DNA of 64,000 nucleotides. It comes from an uncultured Caldilineaceae bacterium (GTDB lineage: Bacteria; Chloroflexota; Anaerolineae; Caldilineales; Caldilineaceae). Location: contig CATOTS010000005.1 of NCBI GenBank assembly GCA_951813625.1, forward strand, positions 282,787 through 346,786. Reading direction: 5' to 3'. Under the pieces are notes generated by a model, which searched no databases, was not told the origin of the DNA, and worked only from the letters and a program-made list of their open reading frames with translations. The translations under genes and the position numbers were made by a program. Shown here piece after piece: positions 1-9,032 of the stretch (its first letter is position 1; each line of letters starts with the position of its first letter).

Positions 1-288
1 CCGTCTCCCTTCAAACTCGGCGCACAAAACAACCGTTTCTCCACCCTCGGGATACTGCACCATGCGACGACCGCCGCCTTCGCAGGCGTTGAGCAAGCCT
101 TTGGCGTCCAGCATGAGGCCATTGGCCTCGTTAGTTCCCTCCCGCCACAAGGTGAACTCGCCGCCTTCCGGATCGTATCGAAAGATTCGACTGTTGACGA
201 TGTTCGTAAAGTAAAGAAAACGTCCGTCCCAGACGGGGCCTTCGGTCAGGCCGATGGGTTCAAGCAGAACCTCGAACTGCCACGCCAT
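1..288 (-). CDS. SMP-30/gluconolactonase-like protein, N-terminal part
   Basis: The gene enters from the left edge, so only its first 96 codons are visible. The start is ATG at 288, preceded by GAGGAG at good spacing. The product reads like the first blades of an SMP-30/gluconolactonase/LRE beta-propeller: an LTEGPVWDG motif, then a YFTNIVNSRIFRYDPEGG strand and a NEANGLMLDAKG blade. Family members hydrolyse sugar lactones or related esters and use a divalent metal; the Glu of TEGP is normally a metal ligand. It lies 15 bp downstream of the sugar-isomerase-like gene on the same strand, which fits a sugar-acid operon. The exact substrate cannot be told, and the catalytic C-terminal half is outside the window. 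Confidence 0.85.
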   Translation of the reverse strand, partial: MAWQFEVLLEPIGLTEGPVWDGRFLYFTNIVNSRIFRYDPEGGEFTLWREGTNEANGLMLDAKGLLNACEGGGRRMVQYPEGGETVVLCAEFEGRR

Positions 289-303
289 TCTTCGCTCCTC
301 TAC

Positions 304-1092
304 CTATAGGCTAAGATAGTCCGATCCGCACTCCAGCACGATTTGCCTGCTTCGTTGCAGTGCCTGAAATGGATCTTCCAACTGGGGGCTCAATTCAAGA
401 CTTATCGCGCCGGTATAGTCGATTTCCTTCAATGCAAGGAACATATCGCACAGCGTCTCAACCGTAAGTATCCCGTCGAGAAGCGCCCAATGTAGATCGC
501 CCTCCCCGTCGTTATCGTCAAGATGAACGTAGGCAAGCCGTTTTCCTGCTCGCCGAACTACTCCGGCCGGGTCTTCGTCGCTGATCTGCACATGGCCGAT
601 GTCGAATAACAGACCCAGGTTGGGGTGGTCAATGGCTTCGATGAATTCCAAAGTCGCCGCCGCGGTGGGAAGCGCGGTTCCCGGGAAGTGTTCGACGCCG
701 ATTGTGATTCCAAGGGCCGCAGCCCCTTCGGCGGCCGTCGCCAGGGATTCAGCGTAGCGCGAAAGGGCTGCCTGGCTACCGTCGGCTCCGGGCACAAGAT
801 AGACTGTGCTTCCACCGAGCTCTTTGCATTGGTTCACAATGCGATGCAGGTGTGACAATGCCTCTTTGCGAGACCGGTCATCCGGGCTATCGAGGGACGC
901 GCCTTCAGGCAATCCGTATGAGGCGGCGACAGAGGAGACTTGCAAGGAGTGAGATTCAGCAACTGCCTGGGCGGCCGAACTCGTCAGGAATTCCGGCCTG
1001 ATATCAATCCAGCGGAATCCCAGGGCGTTCATATCAGATAGAACGCTTTCTTCCGACGCGGTCAGGGCCCAGACGCAACAGGACAAATACAT
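304..1092 (-). CDS. Sugar phosphate isomerase/epimerase-like TIM-barrel protein
   Basis: 262 aa. The product resembles the xylose-isomerase-like TIM-barrel (AP endonuclease 2) family: a GVEHFPG strand, GLLFDIGHVQ with a metal-type Asp-x-x-His, a YVHLDDNDGEGDLHW segment and a C-terminal ISLEL strand. These carry the Glu/Asp/His ligands usual for a divalent metal site. An ATG 57 bp upstream is in frame, but the start at 1092 is chosen because AGGAGG lies just before it and overlaps the stop of the upstream gene, so translation is probably coupled. It probably isomerises or epimerises a keto sugar or inositol derivative. The SMP-30-like lactonase follows 15 bp downstream. Confidence 0.85.
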   Translation of the reverse strand: MYLSCCVWALTASEESVLSDMNALGFRWIDIRPEFLTSSAAQAVAESHSLQVSSVAASYGLPEGASLDSPDDRSRKEALSHLHRIVNQCKELGGSTVYLVPGADGSQAALSRYAESLATAAEGAAALGITIGVEHFPGTALPTAAATLEFIEAIDHPNLGLLFDIGHVQISDEDPAGVVRRAGKRLAYVHLDDNDGEGDLHWALLDGILTVETLCDMFLALKEIDYTGAISLELSPQLEDPFQALQRSRQIVLECGSDYLSL

Positions 1093-1096
1093 CGCG

Positions 1097-2521
1097 CTAG
1101 CCTCCTGCATTTTCCAGCGGCGCATAGCCACCGGTACCAGTTTGGTCAAGAGACTGGGCTAGAATTGATCTCAGTTCAGTTAATTCGTCACAGCGAAGTG
1201 AGCGGTGCAACTTGAAAGGATGGCGCTGGCTCCACTCTTCGATGGCCGGTGTCATCTTCGTGATAGTTGAGAAATCGTTGGGGAAGCGAAGCGGATTCCC
1301 GCCCAGCCAACGCCCATGGCGCCCCGAAAGGGTCGTATTCCAGATTTTGGCGGGAATCACGTCCGGCGACGAATGGCCGGAAGGCCAGGCCTGAAAGAGC
1401 ACCGGAATGTCAGATGGAAAATCCGGTAAGATCGTTTGCAAGAGCGCATGACTCCGGCTGCACGTGGATGGCATCCAAACAGGGAGCACGGGGCTGCGCC
1501 GCCCGATTACCGGATTCATCTGCGGACCGCTCTCTACGAGAACCGCGCCTGGCTGAACCTGCAGAAGATAATACAACCATTGCCAGGCGTAGAATCCCAA
1601 CCGGCTAATCTCATCAACGGAGGCAAAGTCCAACGAATGCAGAGATATGTTGACATCCGCTGCGAACGTGCGAACGCTGGTTGCGAAACCCGTTATTGAT
1701 CCCCACTGGGCCTCAGGCTGATAGGTCCAGTGCCGTGAGAGACGCCAGCCGCTGCGTTGCATGCCGCCTACTTCATGGAGCCAGTCGTCGAGCCATGGTG
1801 TGCCGCGAATGAATTCCTGATCTGTAAAGCCACCGTGGCTACCTATCTGAAGTCTGTGACGGGCGCCGAGCTCATATTGGCTCCACCTCGAAGAACAGGA
1901 CAGCAACAGAATCGAGCCGCCTGGCATTAACCGTTCGCGTATGAAACGACGGTATTGGTCCGGCAATACGGCCAACTTCAGATAGATTTGGACGGACCGC
2001 CTTATCTGCCGCCTGGCGTGGATAGGATCGAACAGGCTGACGGCGAGCAGATCGGGGTTGTGGTTGAGGATGGGCGTTAGGAGGTCGACGCTGCGCTGCT
2101 GATAGCCGGCAACGTCATCCGGCTTGCCGCGAGAGGCAAAGCTGATTGGGAGGCCGTCGGCCAGCAACGGAGCGCCGAGGCAGGCGCAGAGATGGGCCGT
2201 GGCGCCGGAAGGCACGCCGATGACAATTGTGTCGAACCGCCTGTCAGGATCAAGTCTGTCGTATTGACTGACGTTCCACTGTGCCAAGTCCGCGGTCGTC
2301 AGGTTAAAGGTGAGCGAGCGGTTGTGGGGCCGGCCTTCCATTGCCCGGGCCGCCATTCCGGCGCTCCAACTGCGGGGCATATTTGACGACAGTTTCAGAA
2401 GCGAGATCTGCCGTCCCAGTCTCGAATTGACCGCCGGGTGGTGAAAGCGATTGTCGAGGGCAGACGCCACTGCCGCAACCGCGCCCGTAGCGATTTCGAA
2501 ACCGACAGGTTGGTAGTTCAC
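1097..2521 (-). CDS. Hypothetical protein, first gene of a sugar-type operon
   Basis: 474 aa, family not recognised. The start is GTG at 2521 without a convincing ribosome-binding site; a later start near residue 48 (MPRSWSAGM) is possible. The N-terminal third contains FDTIVIGVPSGATAHLCACLG, which looks like an alpha/beta nucleotide or sugar-binding strand-loop-helix, followed by LLTPILNHNPDLLAVSLFDP and LMPGGSILLLSCSS, the sort of alternating beta/alpha pattern seen in Rossmann-like folds. No signal peptide or membrane helix is visible. Its last codons overlap the ribosome-binding site of the isomerase gene, so the two are co-translated. Function is unknown; the context suggests carbohydrate metabolism. 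Confidence 0.7.
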   Translation of the reverse strand: MNYQPVGFEIATGAVAAVASALDNRFHHPAVNSRLGRQISLLKLSSNMPRSWSAGMAARAMEGRPHNRSLTFNLTTADLAQWNVSQYDRLDPDRRFDTIVIGVPSGATAHLCACLGAPLLADGLPISFASRGKPDDVAGYQQRSVDLLTPILNHNPDLLAVSLFDPIHARRQIRRSVQIYLKLAVLPDQYRRFIRERLMPGGSILLLSCSSRWSQYELGARHRLQIGSHGGFTDQEFIRGTPWLDDWLHEVGGMQRSGWRLSRHWTYQPEAQWGSITGFATSVRTFAADVNISLHSLDFASVDEISRLGFYAWQWLYYLLQVQPGAVLVESGPQMNPVIGRRSPVLPVWMPSTCSRSHALLQTILPDFPSDIPVLFQAWPSGHSSPDVIPAKIWNTTLSGRHGRWLGGNPLRFPNDFSTITKMTPAIEEWSQRHPFKLHRSLRCDELTELRSILAQSLDQTGTGGYAPLENAGG

Positions 2522-2756
2522 GTGCTAGACGTTTCCCGTTCGTTTGCTACGCGGATGTCACGCCCTTTGGATTTCAACCAAGATATAGTGTGCCAAGTAT
2601 AGCCGAGGTGTAAAGGCTTCGCAATTTCGATTTGTTCCCTACCCGGCGGCTCTTCAATCGCTGAGAGAGACAGCGACCGGTCCATATGACGCGGCTTAGG
2701 GCCTATCTCCATCAGGAGGCGATAACGTTATCGACGCCTTTCCTCGCCTCGACGGT

Positions 2757-3140
2757 GGGTGCAGCCTGCTTTGGGTGTGGGAATCGTTTGCCATGGAATC
2801 CATGCCAGCGGTGGCTGAAGTTGCTTACCGGCTTGTGGGAGAGGCACGGGGCAGGCGTGGGGACTTCCTTACGGTGGCCGCGGCGCCCGCTGATTTGGGG
2901 GCGGCGCGTTGAGCCGCAGGTAGCGCAGGGCCGCATTGACCCCACACTCGGCGCGGTGCGTACATCAGGGGGGCGTTGCGGGGGGAGTCCCCCCGCACAA
3001 GGGAGGGCCGAAGGCCCGACCGCCCAAACGAATTTGGGAATACTCAATCCCCACTCCACCAGAGTATGCACAATGGACCGGTCATGACTCCATTGCCGCC
3101 CGAGGTATAGGAATATGTACCCCTATTGTGGGCTGCACCC
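2757..3140 (+). mobile_element. MITE-like element, full-length copy A with exact 8-bp target duplication
   Basis: A 384-bp non-coding element starting GGGTGCAGCC and ending GGCTGCACCC, its inverse complement. It is flanked by an exact 8-bp direct repeat, TCGACGGT, at 2749-2756 and 3141-3148. Inside are a left arm, the double-hairpin core at 2968-3025 (GCGGGGGG-AGT-CCCCCCGC, then GGGCCGAAGGCCC) and a right arm. Similar elements recur at 17737, 18045, 26664, 26891, 33457, 42770, 47768 and 58235. Terminal inverted repeats plus target duplication identify a non-autonomous transposon. Short open frames inside it are not genes. The insertion lies 100 bp upstream of gltX. Confidence 0.88.
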
Positions 3141-3240
3141 TCGACGGTCAACGCGTTGACGGTTCCAAGCGCCTGTGATAGGCTTTTGCGGGCGTTCGCT
3201 GCGCCTCGAGTGGCACAGGGTATTGATGAGAGGCAATGAG

Positions 3241-4770
3241 ATGGCAAAATTTAGCGATGGTGCAGCCAGGGTGCGCTTCGCGCCCAGCCCGACTGGGCAT
3301 CTGCACCTAGGAGGACTGCGTACAGCGCTCTTCGACTGGCTCTGGGCGCGCAAGACGGGCGGCAAATTCATCCTGCGAATTGAAGATACGGATCGAAGGC
3401 GCCTCGAACCGGAAAGCGTTTCAAGCCTGATGCGAGGTCTGCGCTGGCTCGGGTTGGATTGGGACGAAGGCCCCGACATCGGCGGGCCTCACTCGCCTTA
3501 CATCCAGTCGGAAAGACAGGAGGTATACAGGAAGCACGCACAGGCCTTAGTCGATCGCGGTCAGGCCTACCGCTGCTACTGCACGCCCGAACGACTTGAA
3601 ACGATGCGGGAAGAGCAGCGGCGCCAACGCAAGCCGACCGGTTACGACCGGCGGTGCCGCGGCCTTTCCGATTCCGAAAGAGCAGAGCGAGAGGCCGAAG
3701 GGCTGCCTTCGGTCGTGCGATTTGCCGTACCTGAGGAAGGCGTCACCGTCTTCACCGATCTCCTGCGCGGGGAAGTCCAGGTAGACAATCGACAGTTGCA
3801 AGATGAGGTCATTTTGAAGGCCGACGGATTCCCGACCTATCACCTGGCGGCGATGGTAGACGATCACCTGATGCAAATCACGCACGTTTTGCGCGGCGAG
3901 GAGTGGTTGTCAACCGCACCACTCCACAGGTTGATTGTTGACGCCTTCGGCTGGGACATGCCTGTGCTGGTTCATCTTCCCGTCATTCTGGACCCCAGCG
4001 GAAAGGGAAAGATGAGCAAACGCAAAAAGACGGTGGCAGGAAAGGAGTACCTCGCGCTCGTGCATGAGTTCGAGGATGCGGGCTATCTGCCCGACGCAAT
4101 GTTCAATTTTCTGACAAATGTAGGCTGGAATTTCGATCCTGTTGAGGAAGTATTTAGCCGAGAAGAGGCGATTGATCGATTTCAGCTGGAGGAGATCAAT
4201 CCTTCGGCGGCGGCTCTTCCCTATGAGAAGCTGGACTGGCTCAATGGCCTGTACATACGCGAGCTGACGGCGGGGGCCCTCAAGGCGGCGCTGATACCAT
4301 TCCTCAGCCGTCAGCTGGGTCTGCGTGAAGATGACCTGGCGGGGGATCGCAAGTTGGACATTTTGGCGCCTGTCATTCAAGAACGAATCAAGCGCCTCGA
4401 CGAAGCAGCCGGATGGCTTGATTGGGCATTTCAGGACGCCGAAGATATCAACTACAACGAACCGAAACTCCTGATTGGGCGCAAAATGGACGTTGACGGC
4501 AGCATCCAGATGTTGCAGGCCGGCGCCTCGCTGCTGGAGACAGTGGAGCCGTTTGCGGCAGAGTCCATCCAGGGGGCATTTCGAGAAAAGGCCGATGAGC
4601 TAGATGTGAAGGCGGGGAGTCTTTTTGGACCGATTCGCGGGGCGGTCAGTGGCAAAAAGGTATCGCCGCCTCTTTTCGAGAGTATCGAAGCGCTCGGTAG
4701 AGAGGAGACGCTACGCCGAATAGAACGGGCGAAACTGGCGCTGGAAAACCTACAGACTGATGAAGGCTAG
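3241..4770 (+). CDS. gltX: Glutamate--tRNA ligase
   Basis: 509 aa, the usual length for a bacterial GluRS. It charges tRNA-Glu (in many bacteria also tRNA-Gln) with glutamate in the cytoplasm, using ATP. The class I signature is clear: FAPSPTGHLHLGG with the HIGH-type HLHLG at residues 20-24, and the KMSKR loop near residue 257. The C-terminal anticodon-binding region is present. The start is placed at ATG 3241, where the conserved MAKFSDGAARVRFAPSP begins, rather than at upstream in-frame codons; GAGAGGC lies just before it. No second synthetase is nearby. A MITE-like element ends 100 bp upstream, so the native promoter may be displaced or lie within that element. Confidence 0.97.
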   Translation: MAKFSDGAARVRFAPSPTGHLHLGGLRTALFDWLWARKTGGKFILRIEDTDRRRLEPESVSSLMRGLRWLGLDWDEGPDIGGPHSPYIQSERQEVYRKHAQALVDRGQAYRCYCTPERLETMREEQRRQRKPTGYDRRCRGLSDSERAEREAEGLPSVVRFAVPEEGVTVFTDLLRGEVQVDNRQLQDEVILKADGFPTYHLAAMVDDHLMQITHVLRGEEWLSTAPLHRLIVDAFGWDMPVLVHLPVILDPSGKGKMSKRKKTVAGKEYLALVHEFEDAGYLPDAMFNFLTNVGWNFDPVEEVFSREEAIDRFQLEEINPSAAALPYEKLDWLNGLYIRELTAGALKAALIPFLSRQLGLREDDLAGDRKLDILAPVIQERIKRLDEAAGWLDWAFQDAEDINYNEPKLLIGRKMDVDGSIQMLQAGASLLETVEPFAAESIQGAFREKADELDVKAGSLFGPIRGAVSGKKVSPPLFESIEALGREETLRRIERAKLALENLQTDEG

Positions 4771-4905
4771 GAAAGGGTCAGCCGGGCGACTAAGGCCGCC
4801 CTACCGTACAAGAAGGATCCTACCCTGTACATGGAGAATTGCTGGTACTGAATCTTGTCTTCACTCGTCGCTTATGCTAGCATTGGGCTCGGTTGGGCTT
4901 GGCGT

Positions 4906-4977
4906 TGGGGGATAGTTTAATCGGCAAAACACCTGACTCTGGATCAGGCGTTCGGGGTTCGAATCCCTGTCCCCCAG
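4906..4977 (+). tRNA. tRNA-Gln (anticodon CTG)
   Basis: 72 nt. The acceptor stem TGGGGGA pairs with TCCCCCA, the anticodon stem CCTGA pairs with TCAGG around loop CTCTGGA (anticodon CTG), and the T loop is TTCGAAT on a five-pair stem. The discriminator is G and CCA is not encoded. It sits between gltX and the HMG-CoA reductase gene, transcribed with gltX. Confidence 0.95.
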
Positions 4978-5135
4978 CCTCCTGATGTGACGACTATGCG
5001 TTGCCTGTCGAAAGCGCTGCTACCAGATTCTGTGATGCCAGGACTGGTTAGCGGCGTTTTGCTTTGCCGAATTGACCCGTTATTGCCCCGTCTGGAAGGC
5101 TTTCAGCCTTGCCCGGTGGATCTCAGGCGGGGGCT

Positions 5136-6683
5136 TCAACGATTGCGCCCGTATTCTTCGTGGCTGCTGACCCAGTCGAGCGAGCTTATGGCAGCCGCCA
5201 GCGAGAGCTCGCCAGCCAGGACAGTACCGGCAACAATTTCGGCGAACTTGTAGACCTTTCCCTTTCCCCAACATCCGAGCGATTCAAGGCATTCCCTTTG
5301 CGTTGCCAGCCCGGTTCCCCCACCGAAGGTAGCGACGATCAGAGATGGAATCGTAATAGAAATATAGAGGTCTTTTTCCTCGGTCAACTCTACGTAGATC
5401 AGGCCCGCGGATGACTCGGACACATTTGCCACGTCCTGACCGGTGGCGATAAAAATCGCGGTTATGGCGTTGGCGGAGTGCAGTCCGTTGTTGTTCACTC
5501 CTGCCAGAATCGAGCCGATGTTGGCGACCCCATAGTGATAGAAGAGCTGTTCGGGCATCACGCGCATGTTCTGGATCAGGACGTCGCGGGGAATGATCGC
5601 CTCAGCGGTCACTCGTTTGCCGCGCGTACGCATGATATTCACCTGTGACGCCTTCTTGTCGGTGGCGAAGTTCGACTCCAGATAAAAGCGCTTGATCTCC
5701 GGGCCGTCGTAGTTGTCGAGAATCCAGGAAGAAGCGGCAAAAGTAGCGCGGCCGACCATGTTCTGACCCCCGGCATCCCCCGTTTGGTAATTGAAACGCA
5801 GAAAAGCGAATTTGTTGGATTGATATGGATCTATGTTGTCGAGCTTGGCCACACTTGAAGTCGCTTCAGCCTCTTCCCTAATGGGAATCAGATTCTCGCC
5901 GACCCACTCGATAAAGTCGCGCGCGCCGCGCGCGTCTTCGAAGATGAAGACCGGGGCGCGTTGCATTGCGTCGGCAACAACAGTGCACTTGACACCGCCC
6001 GACAGATTGAGCAGTTTCATGCCTCTGTTGTAGGAGGCGACAAGCGTGCCTTCGGTGGTGGCGAGAGGGACAATGAATTCGCCCTGGGCATGCTCGCCGC
6101 AGACATTCAGTGGCCCGGCAAAGCCGATGGGTACCTGCGCTACGCCGGTGAAGTTTTCGATGTTTCCCTGCGTATTGTGCGGATCGAACGAGTATTGGGA
6201 GACGTGTTCGAGCGAGTGCCCGGTGTACTCTTTGACGAAAGTCTGGCGGGCGCGGATCGCGTTCTCGCTGTAGTCATCATCCCTGTCGCGGGGGATTCGG
6301 GGCACATCAACCTTTTCGGAAATGGCGTCATCGACTGTGAACTGAATGCGCCCAAAAGGAGAGGTCTGGACTCCAATCCGGATGGAATGATGACCCGTCT
6401 CAAGCGGGGGTATCTGCGCAATGATGAAGACCTCCTTGCGCAGAGGAAAATCGATCGGTGAGCCGCTGTTGACCTGATCCGGGGTCAAAATCTGTCCGTC
6501 GCCAAAGTCCAGAGACAGGTTATCGGCAGCGACCTCTTTTTCGTCTATGCTGATGCCGTGGAAGGCGGTCAGCTTGGCGTCGCTGAGCCGGTTCTTTATC
6601 GAGAATCGCACCCCGTCCTCGATATTCTCCAGGCTAGCGTAGGTATATAGGCGTTTGAGCAACATTGAAGGAATAAGAGCCAT
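5136..6683 (-). CDS. Hydroxymethylglutaryl-CoA reductase with N-terminal extra domain
   Basis: 515 aa. It reduces HMG-CoA to mevalonate, the committed step of the mevalonate route to isoprenoids. Family motifs are complete: ENFTGVAQVPIGFAGPL (176-192), TTEGTLVAS with catalytic Glu211, GDAGGQNM (302-309), DKKAS with Lys343/344, GQDVAN with Asp417, FGGGTGLATQ, and a C-terminal SSH with His508. The catalytic part begins near residue 135. The first about 130 residues form an extra soluble, beta-rich-looking domain without membrane helices, unlike eukaryotic class I enzymes. The ATG at 6683 is preceded by GGAGGG. It lies 125 bp downstream of purD on the same strand, with no mevalonate-pathway partner in the window. 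Confidence 0.95.
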   Translation of the reverse strand: MALIPSMLLKRLYTYASLENIEDGVRFSIKNRLSDAKLTAFHGISIDEKEVAADNLSLDFGDGQILTPDQVNSGSPIDFPLRKEVFIIAQIPPLETGHHSIRIGVQTSPFGRIQFTVDDAISEKVDVPRIPRDRDDDYSENAIRARQTFVKEYTGHSLEHVSQYSFDPHNTQGNIENFTGVAQVPIGFAGPLNVCGEHAQGEFIVPLATTEGTLVASYNRGMKLLNLSGGVKCTVVADAMQRAPVFIFEDARGARDFIEWVGENLIPIREEAEATSSVAKLDNIDPYQSNKFAFLRFNYQTGDAGGQNMVGRATFAASSWILDNYDGPEIKRFYLESNFATDKKASQVNIMRTRGKRVTAEAIIPRDVLIQNMRVMPEQLFYHYGVANIGSILAGVNNNGLHSANAITAIFIATGQDVANVSESSAGLIYVELTEEKDLYISITIPSLIVATFGGGTGLATQRECLESLGCWGKGKVYKFAEIVAGTVLAGELSLAAAISSLDWVSSHEEYGRNR

Positions 6684-6808
6684 TTTGCCCTCCGGTATCT
6701 GTCCCAGGAAGTGATATTGGAAAAGAATTTTTCATCAAGTCAGTTGGAATCGTAGTGACTGCTCTGGAATACCGCGGAAGCCCCCCACTGTCTACCCAGC
6801 GGAACCAC

Positions 6809-8107
6809 CTATTGCCCCAGCGAGGAATCCTGTCCTATGTCTGTGCGCCAGACTGCGCCGTCGAAGCGGATGCCGTCGACGATTCGGTAGGCGCCGGCGG
6901 CGGCCTCATCTAGTGTTGCTCCTGTGGCGGTGACCGAAAGCACACGTCCTCCGTTTGTGACAACCTGGTCGCGGTGTGGGTCCGCAGTGCCAAGACGGGT
7001 GCCGGCGTGAAATGCGAATGCTCCATCCTCGCCCAATTCCCCCGACGGCAAACCTGTAACAAGCTTGCCGGTTTCGTAGGCCTCCGGATAGCCTCGCGAG
7101 GCCATCACAACCGTCACTGCAGATTCTGACGACCAGCCCAGAGCGCACCCGGCCAGGCGGCCATGCACACACGCAGTCATCACTTCCAAGAGGTCGCAAT
7201 CCAGTAGCGGTAGGATAACCTGGGCTTCCGGGTCACCGAAGCGGCAGTTAAACTCAAGAACTTTCGGCCCGGTCTCGGTTAGAATCAAGCCTGCGTACAG
7301 AATGCCCTGGTAAGCGGCGCCTTCGGCATTCATAGCAGCCAGCGCGGGGCGCATGACAGTTCGCTCGACCTCGGTCAGCAACTCAGGAGATGCCAGGGGG
7401 GAAGGGGCGAACGCGCCCATTCCGCCTGTATTTGGTCCGAAGTCGCCATCCAAGAGTCGCTTGTGGTCCTGCGCGGCCGGCATCAGCCGGAAATCCTTGC
7501 CGTCGCAGAAGGCCAACACGGACAGTTCCGGGCCGAACAGCCTCTCTTCGATCAGAATGGTATTGCCGGCATCGCCGAAGCGTCGCTCAACCATCAGGGC
7601 GCGCAACTGGTCGGCAATGTCGTCGCCGGTTTCGGGCAATAGAACGCCTTTGCCTGCGGCCAGTCCGCTGGCCTTGATGACTGGGAGCGAGTCCAGCCCG
7701 GTAGCGAAGTCCGCCGCAGTTTCAAAGTCGGTAAAGGTGCGCGCCCAAGCGGTCGGGATGGCATTGCGTTGCAGAAACGCTTTTGAGAATGCCTTGGAAC
7801 CTTCCAGTTTGGCCGCGGCAGCGGTGGGGCCGAATACATGAAGCCCTTCGACGGCAAACTGATCGGCAAGGCCTGAAACCAAGGGAACTTCCGGTCCGAC
7901 AACGGTCAGGTCGATTGCGCTTTTGCGGGCGAAGCGGAGCAGTTCGGGGAGATCATCTGTTTCTATGGGGACATTGCAGCAGTCCGGCAGTGCCGCTGTG
8001 CCTCCGTTGCCAGGGGCTACGAATATGCGGCTAGCGTGGGTGGACTGAGACAGTTTCCACGCCAGCGCGTGTTCTCTGCCTCCCGAGCCAATTAGAAGGA
8101 TTCTCAT
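6809..8107 (-). CDS. purD: Phosphoribosylamine--glycine ligase
   Basis: 432 aa, typical length. It ligates glycine to 5-phosphoribosylamine with ATP (second step of purine synthesis). The N-terminus MRILLIGSGGREHALAW is the family hallmark, followed by VVGPEVPL, an ATP-grasp domain (KASGLAAGKGV; FGPELSV) and the C-terminal EFNCRFGDPEAQVILP metal/ATP region. The start is set at ATG 8107 because the conserved N-terminus begins there, although the ribosome-binding site is weak. It is separated from the main purine operon by a 1.2-kb gene-free gap but lies on the same strand. Confidence 0.96.
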   Translation of the reverse strand: MRILLIGSGGREHALAWKLSQSTHASRIFVAPGNGGTAALPDCCNVPIETDDLPELLRFARKSAIDLTVVGPEVPLVSGLADQFAVEGLHVFGPTAAAAKLEGSKAFSKAFLQRNAIPTAWARTFTDFETAADFATGLDSLPVIKASGLAAGKGVLLPETGDDIADQLRALMVERRFGDAGNTILIEERLFGPELSVLAFCDGKDFRLMPAAQDHKRLLDGDFGPNTGGMGAFAPSPLASPELLTEVERTVMRPALAAMNAEGAAYQGILYAGLILTETGPKVLEFNCRFGDPEAQVILPLLDCDLLEVMTACVHGRLAGCALGWSSESAVTVVMASRGYPEAYETGKLVTGLPSGELGEDGAFAFHAGTRLGTADPHRDQVVTNGGRVLSVTATGATLDEAAAGAYRIVDGIRFDGAVWRTDIGQDSSLGQ

Positions 8108-8615
8108 CGTGTTGCCAGTTATCTGCAGGTCTCTGATCGAAGGAGACGCTCTGCGCAAGCGGTGTCTTTATGCCGGCGCAGACGCGAAGGACTAATATGG
8201 ATCCCTTTTGATGTCATGAATTTTGGCAAGAGTCGCATCCTGGGATTTCGGTCACCTCACCCTGGCAGGCGGCATGTGAAAGCAGTTGGGTTCAATCGGG
8301 TGGTTTCCAGTTTCCAAGCAGTTTCCCTTGTAAGACCGAGCGTTGCAACGTTCTCAACCAGGCAGAACTGTCCTGGTTCACGCGGTCGTTGGTCGCAAGA
8401 TTAGCGTGTCTGAATACCTGCCATGGCAGTCGTCTGGCTCCATTGTTTCCTGGGGTCGAAGTCCTCTCGTTTTTGGCAGAATACGTCGACTCATGTCGAC
8501 CACTGTCGACCAATATAGCCCAATGTCGTCCATTTATTTTTTCTTGGGAGGGGGTGCCGGGCGCCGGGATCGGCGGAAATTCGGGCGTATTTCGGGCAGA
8601 ATTTGGTGGTTTGAA

Positions 8616-9032
8616 TTGCATGACATTTGCAGCGTAGCAGGCATTGTAGCAGGAATCTGGGGTGGCTGACTTTTGGCTCGAATTGGGCCGGCTCGGGTGG
8701 ACAGTTTTGCATGATGTTGACAGCGTAGCATGGTCTGAGCGCTCTTGCACTGGATTTCGTCTTGTTTTGCCTTTTTGCTTCATGAGCGGGTCGTCTTGGC
8801 GATTCATTCGTGTGTGCTGCCGGGCTGGCGGCGGCTGGGCGTTTGTGTTGTGAGGTCAGTCAAGGTTGTCAGGTATCTCTTGCGATTGTCTTGTGCGGCC
8901 GAAGTCGAGCGAAGTCCGGTCAGGTCCGGTCAGGTCCGGTTAAGTCCGGTCAGGTCGGGTCGATCGAGTTTTTTTGGGCTGACATTGACTGGAATCCCTC
9001 GGTTGGATTGGCATGACAATGACAGCGTAGCA
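8616..9032 (+). repeat. Three dispersed copies of a TTGCATGACA...CAGCGTAGCA repeat
   Basis: Near-identical 24-25-bp segments occur at 8616-8639, 8707-8730 and 9008-9032. Each has the form TTG(G)CATGA(n)6-7 CAGCGTAGCA. The last two are followed by similar CTCTTGCnCnGGAnTT tails, so the repeated unit may be about 50 bp. Function unknown. Confidence 0.6.
8911..8960 (+). repeat. Five tandem 10-bp units (CAGGTCCGGT type)
   Basis: Five consecutive 10-bp units reading GAAGTCCGGT, CAGGTCCGGT (twice), TAAGTCCGGT and CAGGTCGGGT. A microsatellite-like array in the gap between purF and purD, one helical turn per unit. Confidence 0.8.

Noticed and set aside
2518..2712. 64-codon open frame upstream of the 474-aa hypothetical gene
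   Set aside because: No family match, no ribosome-binding site and biased towards intergenic sequence; likely chance.
2712..3178. Several short open frames in copy A of the repeat element, with relatives in other copies
   Set aside because: They recur only because the repeat recurs, appear in different frames in each copy, and have no consistent start signals.
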